Shown here piece after piece: positions 24,294 through 32,740 of a stretch of DNA of 40,602 nt. The position numbers were made by a program, and so were the translations under genes. The stretch lies in contig JBGVQN010000027.1 of assembly GCA_045127535.1 (NCBI GenBank), forward strand, positions 1-40,602. Direction: 5' to 3'. The stretch is from UBA2942 sp045127535. GTDB taxonomy: Bacteria; Bacillota; Clostridia; Lachnospirales; Lachnospiraceae. The notes under the pieces are model-generated. The model was not told where the DNA came from. It did no database searches and saw nothing but the letters and a program-made list of their open reading frames with translations. The first letter of the stretch is position 1; each line of letters starts with the position of its first letter.

Positions 24294-24662
24294 ATGGTTA
24301 GTAAAGTATCTAGATCTGCTGTTCGTACAGAAAAGCATAGAAGAATACGTAGACACCTTTCAGGTACTGCTGAGAGACCACGTCTGGCTGTATTCAGAAG
24401 TAATAATCATATCTACGCTCAGATTATTGATGACACTGTTGGTAAGACACTGGTAGCTGCCAATACCCTTCAGAAGGATATCAAGGCTGAGTTAGAGAAC
24501 ACAGATAACATTGAGGCAGCAGCTTTAGTTGGTAAGGCAATTGCTCAGAAGGCTTTAGAAGCAGGAATCACAACTGTAGTCTTCGACCGTGGTGGTTATA
24601 TTTATCACGGTAAGGTTCAGGCATTGGCTGACGCAGCGCGTGAAGCCGGTCTGGTATTCTAA
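24294..24662 (+). CDS. rplR: 50S ribosomal protein L18
   Basis: 122 aa L18, a 5S rRNA binder in the central protuberance. VRTEKHRRIRRHLSGTAERP, LAVFRSNNHIYAQIIDD and the C-terminal VVFDRGGYIYHGKVQALADA with REAGLVF. RBS AGGAGGG. Spacing to rpsE is 14 nt. Confidence 0.98.
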   Translation: MVSKVSRSAVRTEKHRRIRRHLSGTAERPRLAVFRSNNHIYAQIIDDTVGKTLVAANTLQKDIKAELENTDNIEAAALVGKAIAQKALEAGITTVVFDRGGYIYHGKVQALADAAREAGLVF

Positions 24663-24676
24663 TCAAGGAGGGCAAT

Positions 24677-25186
24677 ATGAGTCGTACAATTATTGATGCT
24701 AGTCAGTTAGAATTAGAAGAAAAAGTAGTTAATATCAAGAGAGTTACCAAGGTAGTTAAGGGTGGTCGTAACTTCCGTTTTGCAGCTTTAGTAGTTGTTG
24801 GCGATAAGAACGGTCATGTTGGTGCTGGTATTGGTAAGGCTGCTGAAATTCCGGAAGCTATCCGTAAGGGTAAGGAAGATGCAATCAAGCACCTGGTTAC
24901 AGTTGCATTTGATGACAACAAGAGTGTTCCTCATGATAATATCGGTAAGTTTGGCAGTGCTTCTGTACTGTTAAAGAAGGCTCCAAGTGGTACCGGTATC
25001 ATCGCTGGTGGTCCAGCCCGTGACGTACTGGATATGGCTGGTATTCAGAATATCCGTACCAAGTCTCTTGGCTCCAACAATAAGCAGAATGTTGTACTGG
25101 CAACGATTCAGGGCTTAAGCGGTATGAAGACTCCGGAAGAGGTAGCCAGACTTCGCGGTAAGGCCGTAGAAGAAATTTTAGGCTAA
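24677..25186 (+). CDS. rpsE: 30S ribosomal protein S5
   Basis: 169 aa S5, important for decoding accuracy and the mRNA entry helicase. EEKVVNIKRVTKVVKGGRNF, then FAALVVVGDKNGHVGAGIGK and the double-stranded-RNA-binding-like fold. The spectinomycin-contact loop looks ordinary. RBS AAGGAGGG. Confidence 0.98.
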   Translation: MSRTIIDASQLELEEKVVNIKRVTKVVKGGRNFRFAALVVVGDKNGHVGAGIGKAAEIPEAIRKGKEDAIKHLVTVAFDDNKSVPHDNIGKFGSASVLLKKAPSGTGIIAGGPARDVLDMAGIQNIRTKSLGSNNKQNVVLATIQGLSGMKTPEEVARLRGKAVEEILG

Positions 25187-25200
25187 GGGAGGATACAGAG

Positions 25201-25386
25201 ATGGCACAGTTAAAGATTACTTTAAAGAAGTCTACAATCGGTGCAGTTCCGAAGAACAAGAAGACTGTTGAGGCACTTGGTCTGCACAAGATCAGACAGA
25301 GCGTGATTTTACCAGATAATGATGCGGTAAGAGGAATGGTTCGCAAGGTTAGTTACCTGGTATCTGTAGAAGAAATTGCTGAGTAA
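25201..25386 (+). CDS. rpmD: 50S ribosomal protein L30
   Basis: 61 aa L30. LKITLKKSTIGAVPKNKKTV, then LGLHKIRQSVILPDNDAVRG and an MVRKVSYLVSVEE end. RBS GGGAGG. Close-packed between rpsE and rplO. Confidence 0.97.
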   Translation: MAQLKITLKKSTIGAVPKNKKTVEALGLHKIRQSVILPDNDAVRGMVRKVSYLVSVEEIAE

Positions 25387-25400
25387 TAGGAGGTAGAGTC

Positions 25401-25841
25401 ATGGAATTATCCAATTTAAAGCCAGCAGCTGGTTCTGTTCACAGTGACAATTTCAGAAAAGGTCGTGGACATGGATCCGGTAATGGCAAGACCGCTGGTA
25501 AGGGTCATAAGGGTCAGAAGGCTCGTTCCGGAGCACCAAGACCAGGTTTCGAAGGTGGTCAGATGCCTTTATACAGAAGACTTCCTAAGAGAGGCTTCAC
25601 ATGCATTAACTCTAAGAACATCGTAGGCATCAACTTAAGTGCTTTAGAGGCATTTGAGGATGGCGCTGAGGTGACTGTAGAGACATTAATCGAGACAGGA
25701 ATTGTTAAGAATCCACGTGATGGCGTGAAGATTCTTGGAAATGGAGAAATTACCAAGAAGCTTACAGTGAAGGCTAATGCATTCAGTGAAGGTGCAAAGG
25801 CAAAGATTGAAGCAGCTGGTGGAATTGCAGAGGTGATTTAA
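25401..25841 (+). CDS. rplO: 50S ribosomal protein L15
   Basis: 146 aa L15. The Gly-rich basic N-terminal extension (RKGRGHGSGNGKTAGKGHKG) threads into 23S rRNA. FEGGQMPLYRRLPKRGF is the signature. The TAATG overlap couples it to secY. Confidence 0.98.
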   Translation: MELSNLKPAAGSVHSDNFRKGRGHGSGNGKTAGKGHKGQKARSGAPRPGFEGGQMPLYRRLPKRGFTCINSKNIVGINLSALEAFEDGAEVTVETLIETGIVKNPRDGVKILGNGEITKKLTVKANAFSEGAKAKIEAAGGIAEVI

Positions 25842-27148
25842 TGTTAAAGACACTCAAGAACGCCTTAAAAGTAAAAGATATTCGTGACAGATTATTGTTT
25901 ACTTTCTTCATGTTAATCATTGTAAGGCTGGGCTCCCAGCTTCCGGTACCAGGCGTTAACTCAGAGTACTTTGCAGAGATGGTAAGTGCAGATTCTTTCA
26001 ATTTCTTCAACTCCATTACCGGTGGTTCTTTTGAAAGTTTCTCTATCTTTGCATTAAGCATCACTCCATATATTACATCTTCCATTATTATGCAGCTTTT
26101 AACCGTTGCCATTCCAAAGCTGGAAGAGATGCAAAAGGAAGAAGATGGCAGAAGAAAAATTGCTGAAATTACCCGTTATGTAACAGTAGGTCTGGCCCTG
26201 ATGCAGTCTATTGCTCTGGCAATAGGTTTCGGCGGCCAGGGCCTCCTGGTAAACTTTACCTGGTATAATGTATGTGTAGTAGTTGGTGCTTTGACTGCAG
26301 GCAGTGCATTCTTGATGTGGATCGGTGAACAGATCACAGAACGGGGTGTTGGAAATGGTATTTCCATAGTTCTGTTGATCAACATTCTGTCTGGAATGCC
26401 AGGAGATATGGGAATTCTGTTTGAAAAATTTGTAACATCTGCTTCTAATCCAGGTATGGCTGTATTAGCAGTCATCATCATCGTTGCAGTTATTGTTGCA
26501 ATTGTTGCATATGTTGTACTGTTAAATGATGCGACCCGTAAAATTCCGGTACAGTATTCTCAGAAGGTTGTAGGAAGAAGAAGCGTAGGCGGACAATCTT
26601 CCCACATTCCGTTGAAAGTAAATACTGCAGGTGTTATTCCAGTAATTTTTGCTTCTTCCATTATGACTTTCCCGGTAATTATCGCACAGTTTGTTGATGT
26701 GGATTATAGTACTTGGTATGGTCAGATCCTTCTGGGATTAAGCTCCAGCAACTGGTGCAACCCGGATAATTGGATTTACAGTATTGGATTACTGGTGTAC
26801 ATTGTATTTATTGTTGCATTTGCATATTTCTATACTTCTATTACATTCAATCCATTAGAGATTGCAACGAATATGAAGAAGAACGGCGGATTTATTCCTG
26901 GTATCCGTCCAGGCAAGAATACCTCTGACTATCTGAATAAGGTATTAAACCGTATCGTATTCATTGGTGCAGTTGGTCTTACCATTGTTGCAGTAATTCC
27001 GATTGTAATCAGTGGTGTATTTGGTATCAGCCGTCTCTCCTTTGGCGGTACCTCTATCATCATTGTTGTCAGTGTAATTATTGAAACTGTAAAGCAGATT
27101 GAATCCAAGATGCTGGTTCGTAACTACAAGGGATTCTTAAATGATTAA
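25841..27148 (+). CDS. secY: protein translocase subunit SecY
   Basis: 435 aa, ten transmembrane segments, the pore of the Sec translocon. Signatures: VRLGSQLPVPGVNSEYF, FSIFALSITPYITSSIIMQL, GEQITERGVGNGISI, cytosolic loops QYSQKVVGRRSVGGQSSHIP and GGFIPGIRPGKNTSDYLNKV with the SecA/ribosome-contacting Arg. Overlaps rplO by 1 nt, with GAGGTGA before the start. A GC-rich hairpin (27154-27183) follows just after the stop. Confidence 0.98.
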   Translation: MLKTLKNALKVKDIRDRLLFTFFMLIIVRLGSQLPVPGVNSEYFAEMVSADSFNFFNSITGGSFESFSIFALSITPYITSSIIMQLLTVAIPKLEEMQKEEDGRRKIAEITRYVTVGLALMQSIALAIGFGGQGLLVNFTWYNVCVVVGALTAGSAFLMWIGEQITERGVGNGISIVLLINILSGMPGDMGILFEKFVTSASNPGMAVLAVIIIVAVIVAIVAYVVLLNDATRKIPVQYSQKVVGRRSVGGQSSHIPLKVNTAGVIPVIFASSIMTFPVIIAQFVDVDYSTWYGQILLGLSSSNWCNPDNWIYSIGLLVYIVFIVAFAYFYTSITFNPLEIATNMKKNGGFIPGIRPGKNTSDYLNKVLNRIVFIGAVGLTIVAVIPIVISGVFGISRLSFGGTSIIIVVSVIIETVKQIESKMLVRNYKGFLND

Positions 27149-27153
27149 TACCA

Positions 27154-27183
27154 TGTCCGGGGGCTTTTTCAAGCGCCCGGACA
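27154..27183 (+). other. GC-rich hairpin between secY and adk
   Basis: TGTCCGGG (27154-27161) pairs with CCCGGACA (27176-27183); a T-rich loop lies inside. No terminal U-tract, so probably a processing, pausing or attenuation element in the transcript. Confidence 0.55.
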
Positions 27184-27218
27184 CATGCACCTGTAAGACA
27201 GGGGAGGAGAGAACATCT

Positions 27219-27863
27219 ATGAAGATTATTATGTTAGGAGCACCTGGTGCTGGAAAAGGCACACAGGCAAAGATGATAGCAGACCGTTATTCCATCCCTC
27301 ATATTTCTACTGGCGATATTTTCCGTGCAAATATCAAGAACGGTACTGAGCTGGGTAAGAAGGCAAAGGAATATATGGATCAGGGTCTTCTGGTTCCCGA
27401 TGAACTGGTATGTGATCTGGTAGTGGATCGTGTACAGCAGGATGATTGTGCCAACGGATATGTACTGGATGGTTTCCCAAGAACCATTCCTCAGGCAGAA
27501 AGCCTGGATGCTGCACTGGCTTCCCTTGGAACTGGTGTAGAGTATGCAATTAACGTAGACGTTCCGGATGAGAACATTGTTCGCCGTATGTCCGGCAGAC
27601 GCGCCTGCGTAACCTGTGGTGCAACCTATCATATAGAGCATATTCCTCCAAAGCAGGAAGGAATTTGTGATCGTTGCGGCGCTGCATTGATCTTAAGAGA
27701 TGATGACAAGCCGGAAACAGTAACAAAGCGTCTTGATGTGTATCACACTCAGACACAGCCACTGATCGATTACTATACTGCAAAGAATGTTCTGGTAGAT
27801 GTAGATGGTACCAAGAACATGGATGAAGTTTTCGCTGATATTGTAAATATTTTGAGCAAGTAA
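27219..27863 (+). CDS. adk: adenylate kinase (zinc-binding LID)
   Basis: 214 aa; catalyses ATP + AMP = 2 ADP. P-loop GAPGAGKGTQ (7-16), TGDIFRA AMP-binding region, DGFPRT. The LID carries C130, C133, C150 and C153, the four-Cys zinc type seen in Gram-positive Adk. The frame opens upstream near the secY stop, but ATG 27219 with GGGGAGG upstream matches homologues. Next gene map is 270 nt away across an unusual folded gap. Confidence 0.97.
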   Translation: MKIIMLGAPGAGKGTQAKMIADRYSIPHISTGDIFRANIKNGTELGKKAKEYMDQGLLVPDELVCDLVVDRVQQDDCANGYVLDGFPRTIPQAESLDAALASLGTGVEYAINVDVPDENIVRRMSGRRACVTCGATYHIEHIPPKQEGICDRCGAALILRDDDKPETVTKRLDVYHTQTQPLIDYYTAKNVLVDVDGTKNMDEVFADIVNILSK

Positions 27864-27917
27864 TGCGAAGCATTTGCATAGTAAGCGGGCATGTCTGCAT
27901 GAGCAGACATTGTCATA

Positions 27918-28077
27918 TGTGAAAGCCGGTTGTTCCGTGCCAAGGAACTTCCGCAATGGTCCTGTATGAGTAATCTGGGTTATCATCCTGCTTATTCATA
28001 CAGGCAGGTTGTCTAATGGACATACATCCAGATGTGCAGGCACCTCTGTCTGCATGTCCATTGACAACACTTTCACA
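27918..28077 (+). other. multi-branched structured intergenic region between adk and map
   Basis: TGTGAAAG (27918-27925) pairs with CTTTCACA (28070-28077), closing three arms. Arm 1: CGG/CCG and GTTCC/GGAAC around 27932-27948. Arm 2: CCTGTATGA (27961-27969) with TCATACAGG (27996-28004). Arm 3: GTTGTC (28008-28013) with GACAAC (28063-28068) plus ATGGACAT (28016-28023) with ATGTCCAT (28054-28061). A separate hairpin ATGTCTGC/GCAGACAT precedes it (27891-27910) and GCAGG/CCTGC follows (28091-28106). It may be a structured RNA leader for map or a decayed palindromic element. Confidence 0.6.
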
Positions 28078-28133
28078 GTAAGCAAAGCTTGCAGGCAAAG
28101 TCCTGCAGGCAATAGAAAGGCATGGTTGCGAAT

Positions 28134-28889
28134 ATGTCTGTATCAATTAAATCTGCAAAAGAAATTGAATTGATGAGAGAATCCTGTAGATTGCTGTCTA
28201 TTGTCCATGATGAACTGGGGAAGATCATCCGTCCTGGAATCTCTACCTGGGAAATCGACCATAAGGGAGAAGAAATTATCCGCAGCTTCGGCTGTGTACC
28301 AAATTTCCTTCATTATAATGGATATCCGGCATCTATCTGTGTTTCTGTCAATGATGAAGTGGTTCACGGAATTCCAAGTAAAAAGCGTATTTTACAGGAA
28401 GGTGACATTGTAAGCCTGGATGCAGGCCTGATTTATAAAGGATACCATTCCGACGCCGCCCGTACCTATGGTGTGGGTCAGATCAGTCCTGAGGCACAGC
28501 AGCTGATTGATGTAACCAGACAGAGCTTTTTTGAGGGAATCAAGTATGCTACAGCCGGAAGACATCTTCATGAGATTTCTGCTGCAATTCAGAAATATTG
28601 TGAAAGCTTTGGATACGGTGTAGTAAGAGATCTGGTAGGCCACGGCATTGGTACACAGCTGCACGAAGATCCACAGATTCCAAACTTTAAGCCGCTTGGC
28701 AGGGGCATCAAGCTTCGCCCTGGTATGACACTGGCCATTGAGCCAATGATCACTGCAGGCCGCTATGATGTGGAGTTTCTGGATGATGACTGGACAGTTG
28801 TGACAGAAGACGGTTCTCTGGCAGCCCACTATGAAAATACGGTGCTGATTACAGAAGGAGAGCCGGAGATTCTTACATTAAAAAAGTAA
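28134..28889 (+). CDS. map: methionine aminopeptidase, type I
   Basis: 251 aa metalloprotease that removes the initiator Met from nascent proteins. Metal ligands are visible in SLDAGLIYKGYHSDAARTYG (two Asp), GHGIGTQLHEDPQIPN (His), TLAIEPMI (Glu) and the final ENTVLI Glu; the substrate His is in VVHGIPS. ATG 28134 (MSVSIKSAKEIEL) is preferred over ATG 28122, which AGAAAGG directly abuts. It lacks the N-terminal SH3/zinc extension of type Ic forms. Confidence 0.95.
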   Translation: MSVSIKSAKEIELMRESCRLLSIVHDELGKIIRPGISTWEIDHKGEEIIRSFGCVPNFLHYNGYPASICVSVNDEVVHGIPSKKRILQEGDIVSLDAGLIYKGYHSDAARTYGVGQISPEAQQLIDVTRQSFFEGIKYATAGRHLHEISAAIQKYCESFGYGVVRDLVGHGIGTQLHEDPQIPNFKPLGRGIKLRPGMTLAIEPMITAGRYDVEFLDDDWTVVTEDGSLAAHYENTVLITEGEPEILTLKK

Positions 28890-28962
28890 TCAGGATGTTG
28901 AAAGATGGTGCTGCATCACAGGCAGACCAGACAGCATGCCGCAAGGCAGAAAAGAGGTAAAT

Positions 28963-29181
28963 GTGTCAAAGACTGATGTAATTGAAATTGAAGGAAAAGT
29001 AACAGAAAAACTTCCTGGAACCAAGTTCCGCGTTCAATTGGAAAATGGACATGAGGTAATTGCACATCTGAGCGGTAAGCTTCGTACCAATTACATTCGT
29101 ATCCTGCCAGGTGACAAGGTAACATTAGAGATGTCACCATATGACTTAAGTCAGGGAAGAATTATTTGGAGAGATAAGTAA
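28963..29181 (+). CDS. infA: translation initiation factor IF-1
   Basis: 72 aa, exactly the IF-1 length, one OB (S1-like) fold that occupies the 30S A site during initiation. EGKVTEKLPGTKFRVQLENG, then HVIAHLSGKLR-type strand (EVIAHLSGKLRTNYIRI) and LSQGRIIWRDK. GTG 28963 is the start: AGAGGT lies 5 nt upstream; the longer frame from 28936 has no RBS. The small KOW/L14e-like gene often found between map and infA in Clostridia is not present in the 73-nt gap. Confidence 0.95.
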   Translation: MSKTDVIEIEGKVTEKLPGTKFRVQLENGHEVIAHLSGKLRTNYIRILPGDKVTLEMSPYDLSQGRIIWRDK

Positions 29182-29188
29182 ATTTTGC

Positions 29189-29218
29189 TTGACTTATGAA
29201 TTGAATATGTTATATAAT
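29189..29218 (+). promoter_or_regulatory. internal promoter before rpmJ / alpha operon
   Basis: -35 TTGACT (29189-29194), 18-bp spacer, -10 TATAAT (29213-29218), beginning 8 nt after the infA stop. It would give independent transcription of rpmJ-rpsM-rpsK-rpsD-rpoA-rplQ. Confidence 0.75.
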
Positions 29219-29337
29219 ATTAGACGGCCTGCGTGAAAGGTTATTTTTTGCGTGTGACGATTCACAGACTGGAAATGCACATGATGGGCAGTTTTCCGGT
29301 TGCACTCATGTGTATCATACAGGAAAGGAGTAAGACG

Positions 29338-29451
29338 ATGAAGGTAAGAGCTTCTGTAAAGCCTATTTGTGAAAAGTGCAAGGTGATCAAGAGAAAAGGT
29401 AGCATTCGTGTTATCTGTGAGAACCCAAAGCATAAGCAGAGACAGGGCTAA
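29338..29451 (+). CDS. rpmJ: 50S ribosomal protein L36 (zinc form)
   Basis: 37 aa L36 with the zinc site C11, C14, C27 and H32 (ICEKCKVIKR... VICENPKHKQRQG). The open frame starts further upstream but ATG 29338, 7 nt after AGGAAAGGAG, gives the canonical MKVRASVKPICEKC. The 120 nt between promoter and start form a leader without obvious strong structure. Confidence 0.97.
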   Translation: MKVRASVKPICEKCKVIKRKGSIRVICENPKHKQRQG

Positions 29452-29458
29452 TCATTGT

Positions 29459-29628
29459 CCGGTATAACCGGTTGGAGAACGGTACGTTCTCAGGTGCTGC
29501 AGCAGGCAGCGTATTTTAAGCGGCTGCACCATGAACCACGTGGACTCGTTGTTTATGGTGGATATTTTATAAAATGACAAAAAGCAGCGTATGCACAACA
29601 TTTCGACGTCCAATTGGACGGGCTGCAT
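29459..29628 (+). promoter_or_regulatory. hairpin-rich leader upstream of rpsM
   Basis: Successive hairpins: CCGGT/ACCGG (29459-29471), GAGAACG/CGTTCTC with a GTA loop (29475-29491), then GGTGC (29493-29497) that can pair with GCACC (29526-29530), while CACCAT (29527-29532) can pair instead with ATGGTG (29555-29560). CGTCC/GGACG with an AATT loop (29607-29620) is enclosed by ATGCA/TGCAT (29591-29628). The overlapping alternatives suggest a switch. In E. coli S4 represses from the region before rpsM and S4 is encoded in this operon, so S4 is a candidate ligand. Confidence 0.55.
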
Positions 29629-29678
29629 ATTGTGAGGTTTTGTCCCCAAAAGTGAAAATTGTATGGAGGTGCTAACAC

Positions 29679-30047
29679 ATGGCTCGTATATCTGGCGTGG
29701 ATTTACCAAGAGAAAAGCGCGTGGAAATTGGCTTGACTTACATCTATGGTATCGGTAGAGTAAGCTCCAATCGTATTCTTGCTGAGGCTGGCGTAAACCC
29801 AGACACTCGCTGTAAGGATTTAACAGACGAGGAAGTCGGCAGAATTCGTGACGTAATCGATGCAACTCAGACTGTTGAGGGTGATTTAAGAAGAGAAATC
29901 GCTATGAACATCAAGAGACTGCAGGAAATCGGTTGCTACCGCGGCATTCGTCATAGAAAGAGCTTACCGGTTCGTGGTCAGAAGACAAAGACCAACGCAA
30001 GAACCCGGAAAGGTCCTAAGAAGACTGTAGCAAATAAGAAGAAGTAA
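29679..30047 (+). CDS. rpsM: 30S ribosomal protein S13
   Basis: 122 aa S13, in the 30S head contacting P-site tRNA and the 50S. MARISGVDLPREKRVEIGLT, YIYGIGRVSSNRIL (helix-hairpin-helix), and the basic RHRKSLPVRGQKTKTNARTR tail. RBS GGAGGTG. Preceded by the structured leader. Confidence 0.98.
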   Translation: MARISGVDLPREKRVEIGLTYIYGIGRVSSNRILAEAGVNPDTRCKDLTDEEVGRIRDVIDATQTVEGDLRREIAMNIKRLQEIGCYRGIRHRKSLPVRGQKTKTNARTRKGPKKTVANKKK

Positions 30048-30140
30048 TAGTGCTTCGTGAGCAATCACCTGGAATTCTATTACAAGTAGTTATAATTGAG
30101 TATTAATTAAGGAAGAACCCTTAAGGGAGGTTAGTTTAAT

Positions 30141-30539
30141 ATGGCTAAGAGTGTGTCTACCAAGAAGGTAACAAAGAAACGTGTCAAGAAAAACGTTGAA
30201 CGCGGACAGGCTCACATTCAGTCATCTTTTAACAATACAATTGTTACATTGACTGATACTCAGGGTAACGCATTATCCTGGGCAAGTGCAGGCGGTCTTG
30301 GTTTTAGAGGTTCAAGGAAATCTACTCCTTATGCGGCTCAGATGGCAGCAGAGACTGCTACAAAGGCAGCTTTGATTCATGGATTAAAGTCCGTTGACGT
30401 TATGGTAAAGGGACCAGGCGCTGGCCGTGAGGCAGCAATCCGTGCTCTGCAGGCATGTGGCCTGGAAGTAACCAGCATTAAGGACGTAACACCAGTACCA
30501 CACAATGGTTGTCGTCCACCAAAACGTAGAAGAGTATAA
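30141..30539 (+). CDS. rpsK: 30S ribosomal protein S11
   Basis: 132 aa S11, on the 30S platform near the E site. VERGQAHIQSSFNNTIVTLT, LSWASAGGLGFRGSRKSTPY and VKGPGAGREAAIRALQACGL are signatures, ending PPKRRRV. TTAAGG/CCTTAA (30107-30124) forms a small hairpin partly covering its RBS. Confidence 0.98.
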   Translation: MAKSVSTKKVTKKRVKKNVERGQAHIQSSFNNTIVTLTDTQGNALSWASAGGLGFRGSRKSTPYAAQMAAETATKAALIHGLKSVDVMVKGPGAGREAAIRALQACGLEVTSIKDVTPVPHNGCRPPKRRRV

Positions 30540-30557
30540 TTAGGGAGGTGCTTTTGT

Positions 30558-31151
30558 ATGGCAGTAAATAGAGTTCCTGTTCTGAAAAGATGCAGATCTC
30601 TTGGTATGGATCCGGTTTATTTAGGAATCGATAAGAAGTCCAACAGAGAGTTAAAGAGAGCAAATAAGAAGATGAGCGAGTATGGTCTGCAGTTAAGAGA
30701 AAAGCAGAAGGCAAAGTTCATCTATGGTGTGTTAGAAAAGCCATTTAGAAATTACTACGCAAAGGCTGAAAGAATGAAGGGTATGGTAGGTGAAAACCTG
30801 ATGATCCTTCTGGAGCGTAGATTAGATAATGTAGTATTCCGTATGGGATTTGCCAGAACCAGAAGTGAAGCAAGACAGATGGTTGACCACAAGCACATTT
30901 TAGTAAACGGTGCATGTGTAAACATTCCTTCTTACTTAATCAAGGCTGGTGATACCATCGAGATCAAGGAAGCAAAGAAGTCTTCTCCAAAGTATAAGGC
31001 AGTTGTTGAGACCACAGCTGGCAGATTAACTCCAGAATGGGTTGAGACAGATTTAGAGGCTTTAAAGGGTACTGTTAAGCAGCTTCCTACCAGAGAGATG
31101 ATCGACGTACCAGTTGACGAGATGCTTATCGTCGAGCTGTATTCTAAGTAA
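30558..31151 (+). CDS. rpsD: 30S ribosomal protein S4
   Basis: 197 aa S4, a 16S assembly initiator and translational repressor. MAVNRVPVLKRCRSLGMDPV start lacks the zinc-finger cysteines of some S4 forms. RRLDNVVFRMGFARTRSEAR then QMVDHKHILVNGACVNIPSY is the S4 RNA-binding domain. RBS GGGAGGTG. It is the likely autoregulator of this operon. Confidence 0.97.
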   Translation: MAVNRVPVLKRCRSLGMDPVYLGIDKKSNRELKRANKKMSEYGLQLREKQKAKFIYGVLEKPFRNYYAKAERMKGMVGENLMILLERRLDNVVFRMGFARTRSEARQMVDHKHILVNGACVNIPSYLIKAGDTIEIKEAKKSSPKYKAVVETTAGRLTPEWVETDLEALKGTVKQLPTREMIDVPVDEMLIVELYSK

Positions 31152-31201
31152 TTTTAAGCAACCCCTAAATAAGAAGATACCCATAAAGGAGGGGCATTAT
31201 C

Positions 31202-32161
31202 ATGTTCGATTTCGAAAAACCGAAGATTGAAATAGTGGAATTGACTGATGACCATAAGTACGGCAAATTTGTCGTAGAACCACTTGAGAGAGGCTATGGT
31301 ACAACCCTGGGTAATTCACTGAGAAGAATCATGCTTTCTTCCCTTCCGGGGGCAGCAGTCAGTCAGGTCAAGATTGATGGTGTATTACATGAATTCAGTT
31401 CCATTCCGGGCGTGAAGGAAGATGTAACAGAAATCATCATGAATTTAAAGAGTCTGGCAATCAAGAACAACAGTGATTCCAGCGCACCAAAGACCGCATA
31501 CATCGAGTATGAGGGCGAGGGCGTGGTTACTGCAGCAGATATCCAGGCTGACCAGGACATTGAGATTATGAATCCAGACCAGGTCATTGCTACATTAAGC
31601 GGTGGCGCGGACTGTAAATTGTATATGGAGATTACCATCTCAAAAGGTAGAGGGTATGACAGTGCTGAAAAGAATAAGAGCGAAGATTTACCAATCGGTG
31701 TAATCGCAGTAGATTCTATTTACACTCCAATCGAGCGTGTAAATATGGCAGTTGAAAACACCCGTGTAGGTCAGATGACCGATTTCGATAAGCTGACATT
31801 AGATGTATACACCAACGGAACACTTGCTCCAGATGAAGCAGTAAGCCTTGCAGCAAAGGTATTAAGCGAGCATCTGAACCTGTTTGTAGACCTGTCTGAG
31901 CATGCTAAGACTGCTGAGATCATGGTTGAGAAGCAGGACGACAGCAAGGAAAAGGTTCTGGAGATGAACATCGACGAGTTAGAGTTATCTGTTCGTTCCT
32001 ACAACTGTTTAAAGAGAGCTGGTATCAACACTGTTGAAGAACTTATCAACAAGACCCCGGACGATATGATGAAGGTGCGTAACCTTGGTCGTAAGTCTCT
32101 TGAAGAGGTATTGGCTAAGTTGAAAGAATTGGGATTACAGCTGAATCCCAGCGAAGAATAA
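31202..32161 (+). CDS. rpoA: DNA-directed RNA polymerase subunit alpha
   Basis: 319 aa. N-terminal dimerisation/assembly domain (FVVEPLERGYGTTLGNSLRR, IMLSSLPGAAVSQVKIDGVL), a linker around residues 230-255, and the C-terminal UP-element/activator-binding domain (ELSVRSYNCLKRAGINTVEE with VRNLGRKSLEEVLAKL). RBS AAAGGAGG. Standard alpha-operon position between rpsD and rplQ. Confidence 0.98.
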   Translation: MFDFEKPKIEIVELTDDHKYGKFVVEPLERGYGTTLGNSLRRIMLSSLPGAAVSQVKIDGVLHEFSSIPGVKEDVTEIIMNLKSLAIKNNSDSSAPKTAYIEYEGEGVVTAADIQADQDIEIMNPDQVIATLSGGADCKLYMEITISKGRGYDSAEKNKSEDLPIGVIAVDSIYTPIERVNMAVENTRVGQMTDFDKLTLDVYTNGTLAPDEAVSLAAKVLSEHLNLFVDLSEHAKTAEIMVEKQDDSKEKVLEMNIDELELSVRSYNCLKRAGINTVEELINKTPDDMMKVRNLGRKSLEEVLAKLKELGLQLNPSEE

Positions 32162-32178
32162 TTGGAGGTGACAACACG

Positions 32179-32715
32179 ATGGCAGGATATAGAAAGCTTG
32201 GAAGAAATTCCAGTCAGAGAAAAGCTTTAATCAGAAGCCAGGTTACAAGTCTGTTATATAACGGCAAGATCGTAACTACCGAAGCGAGAGCTAAGGAAGT
32301 GAAGAAGGTTGCTGAAGGTCTGATCGCACTTGCTGTAAAGGAGAAGGATAACTTCGAAACCGTTACTGTAACTGCTAAGCAGCCAAAGAGAGACGAAGCT
32401 GGAAAGAGAATCAAGGAAGTAGTAGATGGCAAGAAGGTTGATGTAATGGAAGAAGTACAGAAGACCATCCAGAAGGATATGCCATCCAGATTACATGCTA
32501 GAAGACAGATGTTAAAGGTATTTTACGATGTAACATTTGTACCAGCTGAGAACAAGGGTAAGAAGAAGAACACTAAGGCAATTGATATGCCTAAGAAGAT
32601 GTTCGATGAAGTTGCTCCTAAGTATGCGGACCGCAATGGTGGTTACACCAGAATCGTTAAGATCGGTCAGCGTAAGGGCGATGGCGCAATGGAAGTTTTA
32701 CTTGAGTTAGTATAA
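32179..32715 (+). CDS. rplQ: 50S ribosomal protein L17, enlarged form
   Basis: 178 aa, against about 115-130 in most bacteria. The core is clear: MAGYRKLGRNSSQRKALIRS, then a conserved C-terminus NGGYTRIVKIGQRKGDGAME. Two extra segments are seen: about residues 62-105, charged (RDEAGKRIKEVVDGKKVDVM...), and about 118-142 with a Lys-rich run (NKGKKKNTKA). Such long L17 forms occur in Lachnospiraceae as far as I recall. RBS GGAGGTG. Last gene of the alpha operon, followed by a terminator. Confidence 0.96.
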   Translation: MAGYRKLGRNSSQRKALIRSQVTSLLYNGKIVTTEARAKEVKKVAEGLIALAVKEKDNFETVTVTAKQPKRDEAGKRIKEVVDGKKVDVMEEVQKTIQKDMPSRLHARRQMLKVFYDVTFVPAENKGKKKNTKAIDMPKKMFDEVAPKYADRNGGYTRIVKIGQRKGDGAMEVLLELV

Positions 32716-32740
32716 TTCAAAGCTTCAAACAATATACATG

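Noticed and set aside
27864..28121. tRNA or known riboswitch in the adk-map gap
   Set aside because: No tRNA T-loop/anticodon pattern and no riboswitch core motif that I can recognise.
28893..28960. Remnant of the KOW/L14e-like gene between map and infA
   Set aside because: A 21-codon frame exists (start 28895) but it lacks an RBS and shows no KOW motif.
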